A stretch of DNA of 64,000 bases. Source: Enterobacteriaceae bacterium ESL0689. Lineage in GTDB: Bacteria > Pseudomonadota > Gammaproteobacteria > Enterobacterales > Enterobacteriaceae. Both the position numbers and the translations under genes were made by a program. The notes below the pieces were generated by a model, which did not search any database, had not been told where the DNA came from, and was given only the letters and a program-made list of their open reading frames with translations. Positions 18,086-27,684 of this stretch are shown piece after piece. The stretch lies in assembly GCA_029433525.1 (NCBI GenBank), contig JAQTIF010000001.1, positions 992,001-1,056,000 of the forward strand, in the 5' to 3' direction. How positions within the stretch are numbered: position 1 is the stretch's first letter; each line of letters starts with the position of its first letter.

Positions 18086-19215
18086 GCCAGTCCTCTTTTG
18101 TGGTGCGCCTTGTCTCGCTGATCCGCAAGGAAACCCGTCAGCTGCTGCGGGACAGGAGTAATCTTGGCGTGGGGCTGTTGCTTCCGGTGGTGTTGATCCT
18201 GCTCTTTGGTTACGGGCTGTCATTTGATCTGTCAAACACCCGTGTCGCCGTGGTGATGGAGCAGCATTCGCCGCAGGCTGATGATGTGCTGTCCGGGCTG
18301 GCGGGCAGCCGGTATCTTACGCCGACGCGATATCCTGACATGGCGTCGGCCCGACAGGCCCTGCGCCGTGATGAGGCTGATGCCATCGTGCGTATTCCGC
18401 CGGATTATGCTCAGCAGGTTAATCAGGGGACGGCGAAAATACAGCTGATCCTCAACGGTGCCTCCACGAGCGTGGCCTCTTCCACACAGGGCTATGTTTC
18501 AGGGGCGCTGGCTTCGGATGCCGCGATCCAGGCGGACAGAGCGGCCAGCGACACGAGCGGTACCGGGAGCGTCACTATTGAACAGCGTATGTGGTTTAAC
18601 GAATCGGGGAACAGCACCTGGTTTCTGGTTCCGGGGCTGATTGTTCTGATCCTGACGCTTATCGGGGCGTTTCTGACCGGGTTGCTGATTGCCCGTGAAA
18701 AAGAGCGCGGTACGCTGGAGGCAATTTTCGTGACGCCCGTCCGGCCGCTGGAGCTGGTGCTGGCAAAGCTGGCGCCATATATGATCCTCGGGTTTATCGA
18801 TTTGCTGATCTGCCTGCTGGCCGCCCGATTTTTGTTTGAAGTGCCTATGCGCGGTTCGTTGCTGGCCATTATCGGCGCCTCGTTGCTCTACCTGCTGGTT
18901 TCGCTGGCGATGGGGCTGATGATTTCAGGCATGGCGCAGAGCCAGTTCCAGGCCAGCCAGATGGCGCTGCTCGCCAGTTTCATGCCGGCGATGATGTTGT
19001 CCGGTTTTGTATTCGATACCCGCAACCTTCCGCTGGCGATACAGGTTATCAGTCAGGTGCTGCCGGCAACGCATTTTATGTCGCTGATCAAAACGCTTTT
19101 CCTCGGTGGCAATGACTGGCCGCAATATTTTCGCGAATGTTCCATCATGTTGCTGTACGCGCTGGTGCTGGTGAATGCCGCGCGCCTGTCGTTACGCAAG
19201 AGGCTGAAGGTGTAG
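18082..19215 (+). CDS. YbhS-like ABC-2 exporter permease
   Basis: A 377-residue inner-membrane half-permease of the ABC-2 type, the same length as E. coli YbhS. A cytoplasmic RKETRQLLRDRSN precedes helix 1 (LLLPVVLILLFGYGLSF), a large periplasmic domain follows (about residues 45-175), then five helices in the C-terminal half, including FLVPGLIVLILTLIGAFLTG and the coupling segment AREKERGTLEAIFVTPV typical of the family. Its ATG overlaps the ATPase stop by four bases. It works with the next gene as a heterodimer, by analogy with YbhS/YbhR. Confidence 0.9.
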   Translation: MSQSSFVVRLVSLIRKETRQLLRDRSNLGVGLLLPVVLILLFGYGLSFDLSNTRVAVVMEQHSPQADDVLSGLAGSRYLTPTRYPDMASARQALRRDEADAIVRIPPDYAQQVNQGTAKIQLILNGASTSVASSTQGYVSGALASDAAIQADRAASDTSGTGSVTIEQRMWFNESGNSTWFLVPGLIVLILTLIGAFLTGLLIAREKERGTLEAIFVTPVRPLELVLAKLAPYMILGFIDLLICLLAARFLFEVPMRGSLLAIIGASLLYLLVSLAMGLMISGMAQSQFQASQMALLASFMPAMMLSGFVFDTRNLPLAIQVISQVLPATHFMSLIKTLFLGGNDWPQYFRECSIMLLYALVLVNAARLSLRKRLKV

Positions 19216-19217
19216 TT

Positions 19218-20333
19218 ATGGAAACATGTATTATCTGGCTCCGGCGTGTAGGGTTTCTTATCCGTAAAGAGGTGCTGACTATCCTCAAGGAGCCGGCCAA
19301 CCGGGTGATTTTATTTGCGCCGGCGTTTCTTCAGGCACTGTTGTTTGGCTATGCGGCTAATTATGATGTCAACAACGTTGATTACGCCGTGCTCGATCAG
19401 AGCAGAAGTCAGCCATCCACGCTGCTGATTTCTCATCTGGACGGCACCGGTGTCTTCCACCGGACTGCCACCCTGACCTCCGCGTCTGAAATTGCCGACA
19501 CCATAACCAGCGGCAGGGCGTTGCTGGTTATCACTTTTCCGCCGGATTTTGCGGTGAAACTGAACGGGGGGGAGGCATCCCCGCTGCAGGTGATCCTTGA
19601 TGGCCGGAACTCTTCTACGGCCGGCGCTGCCGCGAGCTATGTGAGCGCAGTGGTGTCTGATTTTAACCAGCAGAATCGCGGTACTTCAGCCGCCGTCTCC
19701 CTGGAAACCCGGGCCTGGTATAACCCGAATCTGGAGTCCCGCTGGAGTATGATGCCGACGCTGATTGCCTCGCTGAGCATGATGCAGACGCTGCTGCTGG
19801 CTTCTTTGTCGGTGGCACGGGAGCGGGAGCAGGGCACCTTCGATCAACTGCTGGTCACCCCTTATACCCCGATGCAGATCCTGATCGGTAAGGCTCTGCC
19901 CTCCATCGTGGTCGGGCTGGTGCAGTCCACCATTATTCTGCTGATTATTCTGTTCTGGTTCCGTATCCCGATGAACGGTTCGCTGTGGCTGTTGTACCTG
20001 GGGTTGTTGGGTTTCAATATTGCGGCGGTTGGCCTGGGACTGTCGTTGTCGGCGGTGTCCGTTAATATGCAGCAGGCCATGCTGTATACCTTCCTGCTGA
20101 TCATGCCGCTGATGTTGCTTTCCGGACTACTCACACCGGTCCAGACGATGCCGGATTTTCTGAATACGCTGACCTATGCCAACCCACTGCGTTTCGCCAT
20201 TGACCTGGTGCGCCGGGTTTATCTGGAAGGCGCCGTATTCTCCGATATCGCGTTTGATTTTATTCCACTATTGATTATGGCGGCCATTACGCTACCGCTG
20301 GCGGCCTGGCTTTTCCGCAACCGTCTTTACTGA
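19218..20333 (+). CDS. YbhR-like ABC-2 exporter permease
   Basis: Second half-permease, 371 residues. It has the same layout as its partner: RKEVLTILKEPANRVIL, helix 1 with a short periplasmic entry, a large periplasmic loop, then helices beginning with MMPTLIASLSMMQTLLLASL and the family loop REREQGTFDQLLVTPYTPMQ. The start at 19218 was chosen because it lies two bases after the YbhS-like stop with AAGG upstream; the open frame extends further back inside that gene. It is followed 15 bases later by the outer-membrane component. Confidence 0.9.
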   Translation: METCIIWLRRVGFLIRKEVLTILKEPANRVILFAPAFLQALLFGYAANYDVNNVDYAVLDQSRSQPSTLLISHLDGTGVFHRTATLTSASEIADTITSGRALLVITFPPDFAVKLNGGEASPLQVILDGRNSSTAGAAASYVSAVVSDFNQQNRGTSAAVSLETRAWYNPNLESRWSMMPTLIASLSMMQTLLLASLSVAREREQGTFDQLLVTPYTPMQILIGKALPSIVVGLVQSTIILLIILFWFRIPMNGSLWLLYLGLLGFNIAAVGLGLSLSAVSVNMQQAMLYTFLLIMPLMLLSGLLTPVQTMPDFLNTLTYANPLRFAIDLVRRVYLEGAVFSDIAFDFIPLLIMAAITLPLAAWLFRNRLY

Positions 20334-20348
20334 CAGCAGGTTTCTGAT

Positions 20349-21851
20349 ATGACATCTTGTTTTACCTCTGCTTCGCACCCCTCTTTGCTTGCTATGCCAG
20401 CACTGGCGCTTATGCTGGCGCTGAGCGGTTGTACTGTTGGCCCGGATTATCAAAAACCACAGGTTGACCATCCTTCGGACTGGTCGGCATGGCGCAGTGG
20501 CGATGCGTCGCTGCATCAGTTGCCGGGAAGCGATGCACAGATCAATATCCGCTGGTGGGAAAGTTACCACGACCCCATTCTTAATCAACTGGTCACGAAG
20601 GCGCTGAGCGCCAGCCCGGATTTGAAAACCGCAGCGCTGAATTTTGCCGCCGCCCGCGCGCAGGGCTCTCAGACTTCGGCGGCGCAGTTGCCGGAAGTCA
20701 CCCTTTCGGGAAAAGTCAGCCGGGAAAAGATCGGTGAGAAGGGGAGCAGCACACGGCTTATCAGTGAAGTCTATTCGGGTACGAATGCAGACTCGTTGCT
20801 TGACATGTTCGGGCAGCCGTACTCCTGGTATCAGGCAGGCGTGGATTTTTCCTGGGAAATTGATTTATGGGGTCATGTTCGCCGGGCCGTGGAAGCCGCC
20901 GGTGCCGACACCGAAGCGCAGAAAGCCCTGCTGGCGCAGGCGCAACTGAGCATCATCAGCGATGTGGTGACGAACTATTACACACTGCGGGATATTCAGC
21001 AGCAAATTGCGCTGGCAAAGGAAGATGAGCGGTCGATGGATGAGCGGCTGGCCTTAATCAGGGCGCAGACACAGGGGGGCTCGCTGGATTACAGCGCGCT
21101 GGAGCGTCAGCAGGCCGAACTGGCTGCCACCCGGGCAAAACAGGTTGATCTGCGTCGGCAGGAGGGACAGACCATCAACCAGATCCTGCTGCTGCTGGGT
21201 GAACGACCAGGGGAACTTCAGAAAGAACTGGGCCCGCAATATAACAGCGCCGGTCAGACCGCACTGCCGGCACTGAACGCCGGGCTGCCCTCGCAGGTGG
21301 CAATCAACCGTCCGGATATCCGTTCTGCCGAAGCAAAACTTCATGCCGCCACCGCGCGGATTGGTGTAGCTAAAGCGGAATTGTATCCCAGCATCACGCT
21401 GGGCGGGCGCTTTGGCTATGACACCTGGAAGGGGAGTGATTTTGGTCAATGGGGTACCCGAACCTGGTCCATTGGCCCCAGCCTCGACCTGCCGTTGTTC
21501 GATTATGGCAAACGGAAATCGGTGGTGGTGTTGCGTGAGGTGGAACAGCAGCAGGCGGCCGTGGACTTTCATAAAACCGTGCTGAAAGCGTGGCAGGAAA
21601 TCGATGATGCCCTGAACCGGTATACTGCGGCGCAGCAAAAACTGCATCAGCAGCAACAGCAGGTAAAAAGCGCTGAAGAAGCGCTGTCCATCACCGATGC
21701 CCGTTATAAAGGCGGAATGACGGATTTTATCAACGTTCTGGACAGCCAGCGCAGCGCAATCCAGGCGCGAACGGCTCTGGTGGACAGCGAAAGTGAGGTG
21801 AGAAAAGCATTTGCGGCTGTGAACAGGGCGATCGGAAATTATCCCCGATAG
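20349..21851 (+). CDS. NodT/OprM-family outer-membrane efflux lipoprotein
   Basis: A 500-residue TolC-like trimeric channel subunit. A lipoprotein signal ends in LALSGC with the family start TVGPDYQKP right after the Cys. The mature part has two similar OEP halves: IRWWESYHDPILNQLV and later ARAQGSQTSAAQLPEVTL, then, in the second half, RPDIRSAEAKLHAATARIGV with AELYPSITLGGRFGY, and long amphipathic helices rich in Gln and Ala. It completes the exporter from cytoplasm to outside. E. coli ybhGFSR lacks an adjacent gene of this type, so the cluster is a variant with its own exit duct. It is the last gene of the operon. Confidence 0.9.
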   Translation: MTSCFTSASHPSLLAMPALALMLALSGCTVGPDYQKPQVDHPSDWSAWRSGDASLHQLPGSDAQINIRWWESYHDPILNQLVTKALSASPDLKTAALNFAAARAQGSQTSAAQLPEVTLSGKVSREKIGEKGSSTRLISEVYSGTNADSLLDMFGQPYSWYQAGVDFSWEIDLWGHVRRAVEAAGADTEAQKALLAQAQLSIISDVVTNYYTLRDIQQQIALAKEDERSMDERLALIRAQTQGGSLDYSALERQQAELAATRAKQVDLRRQEGQTINQILLLLGERPGELQKELGPQYNSAGQTALPALNAGLPSQVAINRPDIRSAEAKLHAATARIGVAKAELYPSITLGGRFGYDTWKGSDFGQWGTRTWSIGPSLDLPLFDYGKRKSVVVLREVEQQQAAVDFHKTVLKAWQEIDDALNRYTAAQQKLHQQQQQVKSAEEALSITDARYKGGMTDFINVLDSQRSAIQARTALVDSESEVRKAFAAVNRAIGNYPR

Positions 21852-22177
21852 TTTCCGGCTGAATCACTGAACGTGTATTCCGGCGAAAAATATCACGATT
21901 TTGCACCATGACCATAATTACTGTTCATTTTGTCAGAATCGGCATTCATCCGGCCGGAAGGGCGTTTATCTCGCCAGAATTATTCTTAATGCATTGATTT
22001 TTAATCCATATCTCTCCCCCATCATTCTGGAGAGAGGGGTATGCCTGGTAAGAGAATCGCAATACGTAAAATCCAGAATCCGTGGAATTTTAAGGCTGGG
22101 TTTTGACGTCGGGCTCACTGAGCCTTAACTATTGTTGTCTGAAGTTAACATCTGAGACAATACACATGATAAACAAA
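21852..22177. other. gap at end of efflux operon with possible IS21 istA remnant
   Basis: No intact gene. Around 22040-22128 two plus-strand frames together resemble the start of an IS21-family IstA transposase: MPGKRIAIRKIQ in one frame and IRGILRLGFDVGLTEP in another. Short inverted words (CTCTC...GAGAG near 22014-22035, GGCTCACTGAGCC near 22112) are present. The IS256 fragment begins at 22178. The IS21 assignment is tentative. Confidence 0.35.
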
Positions 22178-23074
22178 GGATATCGGGCGGATAACCGAAG
22201 AACGTATTGAGATTTTCCCAGTGCGCACGCCAGCTCTTACTGATTTGTGGGTATTTCTCATCCCATTCGCTGGCAAACTTATCCAGTGCCATCAGTGCCG
22301 CTTCCTCTGTGGCGGCCTGATACACCGCTTTCAGGCCACCGGTAACGGCTTTGTAGTCCTTCCACGATACGTATTTCAGACTGTTGCGTACCATGTGAAT
22401 GATGCACAACTGGACATGGGTCTGCGGGTAAACACTGTTGATGGCATCCGGAAAGCCCTTCAGGCCGTCCACACAGGCAATCAGGACCCCGGTTTTTCAG
22501 CTCTGTCAGGACACTGAGCCAGAATTTTGCCCCTTCGTTTTCGGCCAGCCACATACCCGGCAGTTCCTTATGACCTGAGGTATTAATACCCAGCGCGAGG
22601 AACACGGCTTTGTTAATCACGCTGCCATTATGACGGACTTTTATGAAAATACAGTCAAGGTAAACAATGGGATACAGGGCATCCAGCGGGCGGTTTTGCC
22701 ATTCGATAACCTGTTCTTTCACCGCATCAGTGACTTTAGATATCAGAGTGGGTGACACATCCGCATCATACATTTCCTTAAATGTATCAACGATTTCACG
22801 TATGGTCATGCCTCTGGCATACAGGGACAAAATCTGGCTGTCCATCTGTGTGATACGGGTCTGGTTCTTCTTAATAAGCTGAGGTTCAAAGGTATTTTCG
22901 CGGTCACGTGGCGTACTGATTTCAATCTGGCCATCGTCGCAAAGCAGGGTTTTAGACGAGTAGCCATTGCGGGTATTTGTGCCTGATTTTCTGGTGTTTT
23001 TATCATACCCGAGGTGCTCAGTTAACTCCGCATTACATTGAGCGCTGTTTCGACGGTCAGCTTCGTTAGCATCC
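22178..23074 (-). mobile_element. IS256-family fragment, copy 2 (both ends lost)
   Basis: Same element as 1084-2359 but on the minus strand and cut at both ends: similarity stops at GGATATCGGG (22178) on one side and at a junction with IS630 sequence at 23072-23074 on the other. It keeps Trp where copy 1 has the amber codon, shares copy 1's 5-bp duplication, and has lost 11 bp around 22489, shifting the frame after LTELKNRG. It lacks its terminal repeats and cannot move by itself. Confidence 0.85.
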
Positions 23075-23898
23075 AGCCAGTGCTCCACTTTCCGGCTTTT
23101 ATGAATAACGTAGTTATCTGCTATCACCGTGATGGTCTTTGCCCGACGGTATGTGCGGCGGAGTGTTTCCAGCAAACGGATAAATAAATCAGAGTTCTTA
23201 TTGCTGCCACTGACGTAATGAACTTTTCCTGTATCTGCATGCAGCGCCCCGGCCAGGTAATGCTTCTGATTCTGTCCCGGCGTGGCAACTTGTTTCTGTT
23301 GTCCTCTGAGCATCCAGTCAGCGCCGATTTTTGGGTTCAGGTCAATATCAACTTCATCCTGATAAAACACCGGATTTTCTGCCTGATCCTGAGCCAGAGC
23401 CTGCTCTATAGCGGACTGTTTTTCATCATAATGCGGGTCTCTGATTTTCAGCGTGGGCGCTGCTCTTCTCCAGACTATTCCCGCCTGTTTCAGGTAGCGG
23501 TGCAGCGTTGAACGATGAAGCGTTATATTAAAAACCTGGTTGACGATACGGGCCAGCAATTCTGTACTCCACCGTGAACGTAACCAGCCATAATCTTTCG
23601 GGGTACGCTGAATCAGCAATGGCAGAACCCGTAAGATATCGGTAACAGGCCAGTGCTGCTCTCGTCCGGGTCTGAGGCTTCTGAGGCCTTCAGTACCCTA
23701 TAACGTGAACCCGTTTATCCAGCGGCCCACAGATGAACGGGCGGCACAGAGCAGTCGGGCGACATCGGTAACAGTCATTCCCTGATGCAACATAAGCATA
23801 GCGATTAGCCGCCGTGCATCGTTTTTATCGCGAGTCTGCTGTGCTTCTTTACGCATAAAACGTCGTTCTTCAGGAGAAATAGCTGCTATGATCGGCAT
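22178..23898 (-). pseudogene. IS630-IS256 chimeric transposase ORF
   Basis: Reading from 23898, the IS630 HTH region (SPEERRFMRKEAQQT) meets the same TAG (23698-23700) as in copy 1. After it the frame stays open through the IS630 core to KSRKVEHWLD, then crosses a TCC microhomology junction (23072-23074) into IS256 sequence, AELTEHLGYDKNTRK, without a stop. The fused open frame (23619 to 22279) is 446 codons, but it switches into a wrong IS256 frame at the 11-bp deletion. It has only a TTG as possible start and lacks the final third of both catalytic domains, so no active transposase is expected. Confidence 0.8.
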
Positions 23899-24000
23899 CG
23901 CTCAGTCCGGTTTGTGATTTGTGATGTCTGGCGATTGATCAGATCGCAAAATCCGGGCTGAGTTCCCTCAAAGTGATCTATTATTTTGCGAAGTTATTTA
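23072..24000 (-). mobile_element. IS630-family fragment, copy 2 (right edge of accessory island)
   Basis: Nearly identical to the transposase 5' two thirds of copy 1, including the terminal GAAGTTATTTA that ends at a TA at 24000. The other end is lost at the IS256 junction. It lies in the same orientation as copy 1, so the two are direct repeats around about 12 kb of cargo, and the rpsF leader begins just beyond 24000. Confidence 0.87.
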
Positions 24001-24084
24001 GTGAGCAGAAAAATTATTTATATCATCTGCTTGTCTTCTCCAGATGACGAAAGTAAAATGGCGCGTCAATTTTTCGGCCGTCCT

Positions 24085-24554
<470 letters not shown>

Positions 24555-24559
24555 TCCTG

Positions 24560-25106
<547 letters not shown>

Positions 25107-25147
25107 TCGGTCGCAGTCCATTAATACGACTTTAAGAGGATAAGGTA

Positions 25148-25597
25148 ATGCAAGTTATTCTGCTTGATAAAGTAGCAAACCTCGGTAGCCTGGGTGATCA
25201 GGTTAATGTTAAAGCAGGTTATGCTCGTAACTATCTGGTACCACAAGGTAAAGCGGTTCCGGCTACTAAAAAGAATATTGAGTACTTTGAAGCGCGTCGT
25301 GCTGAGCTGGAAGCAAAACTGGCCGCCACCCTGGCAGCTGCTAATGCACGTGCTGAAGCCATCAATGCACTGGCAAGCGTGATCATCACCTCTAAATCAG
25401 GTGATGAAGGTAAACTGTTCGGTTCTATCGGCACGCGCGATATTGCAGATGCAATCACTGCTGCTGGTGTCGAAATTGCTAAAAGTGAAGTACGCTTGCC
25501 GAATGGTGTTCTACGCACCACCGGTGAACACGTCGTACACTTCCAGGTTCATAGCGAAGTCTTCGCGGAACTGGTAGTCAATATTGTCGCTGAGTAA
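25148..25597 (+). CDS. rplI: 50S ribosomal protein L9
   Basis: L9, 149 residues, at the base of the L1 stalk; it influences frame maintenance. The N-terminal domain ([36 protein letters not shown]) is joined by a long charged helix to the C-terminal domain ending [16 protein letters not shown]. Last gene of the rpsF operon, followed by a strong terminator. No irregularities. Confidence 0.97.
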   Translation: MQVILLDKVANLGSLGDQVNVKAGYARNYLVPQGKAVPATKKNIEYFEARRAELEAKLAATLAAANARAEAINALASVIITSKSGDEGKLFGSIGTRDIADAITAAGVEIAKSEVRLPNGVLRTTGEHVVHFQVHSEVFAELVVNIVAE

Positions 25598-25619
25598 TTT
25601 ATTACCCGGTTGATATCAA

Positions 25620-25650
25620 AACGCTGGCATTAAGCCAGCGTTTTATTTTT
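25620..25650 (+). terminator. rho-independent terminator of rpsF operon
   Basis: ACGCTGGC, loop ATTAA, GCCAGCGT, then TTTATTTTTT: a textbook stem and U-tract 23 bases after rplI. It also lies before the converging ytfB 3' end. Confidence 0.9.
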
Positions 25651-25688
25651 TGCGTTATCGCTACCGGTTTGCTCCTACCGTGAATGCG

Positions 25689-26351
25689 TTAGCGTGTACG
25701 AATAAAACGACCATCTGGCTGACGAGTAAACAGCACCTGTTGTCCCTTGTCGGTATCAATCGCCAGTCCGGTGACCACGCCACTCGCATTATGTCGGATC
25801 TGTACTGGTTGTCCGGTGCGTAATGTGCTTAACGGTTTATCCGCACCTTCTATTTGAGCCATCGCATAGACGTCGGCAGGGGGAAGGTTATGATCACGAA
25901 ATAGCTGGGCGAGTGTTTTGCCCGCTTCTATATGATAAATATACCATTGTTGTCTCTCTCCCCTCGCGATCACCGGTTGTTGTTGGATCGGGGTAGCAGT
26001 GTGATTTCGTTCCACGATTTCTTCCTGTACAGGTTCCGGAACCAGCGGGGCGATTTGATCATCATCATTGATTATCAAAGAGGAGGTCACCGGTGGTAAT
26101 GACATGGCCTGCTGAGAGAGTGAAGAGGATGGCGCGACATCGATTTCCTGCAGGTGCTGAACCGGTGGTACAGGCTCCTCTCCTGGAAGTAAAATACCGA
26201 TAATAATTAATATAATACATGCCATTATCCCCCGCCGATGCATCAGTGGCAGAAAAGCCATTATGCGAACATGATCCGTTGCGTGCCAGATCGTTTTCAC
26301 TATTGTCTGAATATCAATCGACTGCGGTATGATTTTTTTCTTGCTAGGCAT
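25689..26351 (-). CDS. ytfB: YtfB/OapA-type cell-envelope protein
   Basis: A 220-residue inner-membrane protein of the OapA family; E. coli YtfB binds glycan strands and affects cell division. Cytoplasmic N-terminus with a conserved WHATDHVRIM segment, one transmembrane helix (GIMACIILIIIGILLPG), a proline- and glutamine-rich linker, and a C-terminal LysM-like/OapA domain with WYIYHIEAGKTLAQLFRDHN and ASGVVTGLAIDTD, ending TRQPDGRFIRTR. The start at 26351 was chosen because it gives the MPSKKK beginning and near-E. coli length (212); the open frame upstream runs into a dispersed repeat. Divergent from fklB. Confidence 0.85.
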   Translation of the reverse strand: MPSKKKIIPQSIDIQTIVKTIWHATDHVRIMAFLPLMHRRGIMACIILIIIGILLPGEEPVPPVQHLQEIDVAPSSSLSQQAMSLPPVTSSLIINDDDQIAPLVPEPVQEEIVERNHTATPIQQQPVIARGERQQWYIYHIEAGKTLAQLFRDHNLPPADVYAMAQIEGADKPLSTLRTGQPVQIRHNASGVVTGLAIDTDKGQQVLFTRQPDGRFIRTR

Positions 26352-26383
26352 ATCGTTATTTTCGCTCCCTGGAGTATCAGAGT

Positions 26384-26520
26384 AGTCTGGCCCATCAGGG
26401 CTAATTTGCTTGCCATTCTGGCCCAGGGCCGTGGCAAAAATCTTACCTGCTGGCGGTACGCTGCGGTTTCTCACGCTGTCCGTATCCGGACTGGCAGAGC
26501 CTGGTATGCCAGGTGCTAAA
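26384..26520. repeat. Dispersed ~140-bp repeat, copy 2 (degenerate)
   Basis: Shares with copy 1 the order CTTGCCATT-CTGGCCC, then GGTACGCTGCGGTTTCTC, CGCTGTCCGT and CTGGCAGAGCCTGGTATG. Its ends are imperfect inverted repeats (GTCTGGCCCATCAGG at the left, CCTGGTATGCCAGG at the right). It sits between the divergent genes ytfB and fklB, just upstream of the ytfB start. Confidence 0.55.
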
Positions 26521-26692
26521 GGGGTTGTCGAAATAAAAATATTTTCTCACCCGATTGCGCTGACATGACTATTGTTTCCGTTTCGCGCTGATTTGTCATT
26601 ATTCCCGACGACAAAGTTTTACCCGATCGGCAATGGCTGATATGCTTCGCCTTTGTTTTCAGTATCGATCTCCCTGAAAAAAGGAATAATAA

Positions 26693-27313
26693 ATGGCAAT
26701 CCCGACATTTGACATACTTGAAGCACAGGCAAGTTATGGTATTGGCCTGCAGGTAGGACAACAACTGAGCGAATCCGGTCTTGAGGGGCTACAAGTGGAT
26801 GCGCTGACTGCCGGTATCGCTGATGCGCTGGCAGGCCAGCAACCGCAAGTGCCCGTGGAAACGATTCATCGTGCATTACGTGAAATGCATCAGCGTGCTG
26901 ATGCCGCACGGCGTGAACGCTCACAGGCGATGGCGGCAGAAGGTCAGAAATATCTGGATGAAAACCGTGAACGAGAAGGCGTAAACAGCACTGAATCGGG
27001 TTTGCAATTTCGTGTGCTGACTCAGGGACAGGGGGCGATCCCGGCGCGTTCTGATCGGGTTCGGGTACACTATACAGGTAAACTGATAGACGGTACGGTG
27101 TTTGATAGTTCGGTGGCACGCGGTGAGCCAGCAGAATTTCCGGTTACGGGGGTGATTGGTGGCTGGATCGAGGCACTGACGCTAATGCCTGTTGGCTCGA
27201 AATGGGAACTGACGATCCCGCACCATCTGGCTTATGGTGAACGTGGGGCAGGGGCTTCTATTCCTCCGTTTAGCACGCTGATTTTTGAAGTTGAACTCCT
27301 GGATATTATCTGA
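26693..27313 (+). CDS. fklB: FklB, FKBP-type peptidyl-prolyl isomerase (FKBP22)
   Basis: A 206-residue proline isomerase, the E. coli length. The N-terminal helical dimerisation domain (to about residue 90, [20 protein letters not shown]) is followed by an FKBP domain: [72 protein letters not shown]. The active-site aromatic and Asp residues of the family are retained. No signal peptide; E. coli FklB is mostly cytosolic. AAGGAA precedes the ATG. Confidence 0.95.
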   Translation: MAIPTFDILEAQASYGIGLQVGQQLSESGLEGLQVDALTAGIADALAGQQPQVPVETIHRALREMHQRADAARRERSQAMAAEGQKYLDENREREGVNSTESGLQFRVLTQGQGAIPARSDRVRVHYTGKLIDGTVFDSSVARGEPAEFPVTGVIGGWIEALTLMPVGSKWELTIPHHLAYGERGAGASIPPFSTLIFEVELLDII

Positions 27314-27684
27314 TTGCGTCGCGCTTCCCCCCTTGTTGGGGAAAGCGCTTCAACGGCTGTGACTGACGGCAGTAAATCGATTCACAACCATTTAGATTGC
27401 CTATATGCTGACGACGGAATCAGTGAGCCTGATTTTTATTTCCGTCGATCAGTTCAGGGAATGAATCCGGCAATCTGAATGGTGTACGCAGCCATCGTGT
27501 ATTGTCGAGGGATACAAAATAATCCTGATGGACCAGGTTCTTAATGAAACTATAAAAATTTTTGTTGTAGCAAAATCATCGTATTCATCTTTTCGATTCT
27601 TATCTGATATCGGGCAATATTTTGCGGAATGATGCCGAATGATGAGCCATCAGAACCTGAACAACACAGACAGGAAAAAATGAC
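27314..27684. other. fklB-cycA gap with cycA leader
   Basis: No gene. A stem GCGCTTCCCC/GGGGAAAGCGC just after fklB (about 27320-27346) could terminate fklB. Near the cycA start the leader has AACAACACAGACAGG, a CA-rich region of the kind bound by GcvB small RNA, which represses cycA in E. coli; the extension to this organism is inference. Confidence 0.4.

Noticed and set aside
26352-26474. Longer N-terminus for ytfB
   Set aside because: The extension is translated dispersed repeat and is not part of the family.
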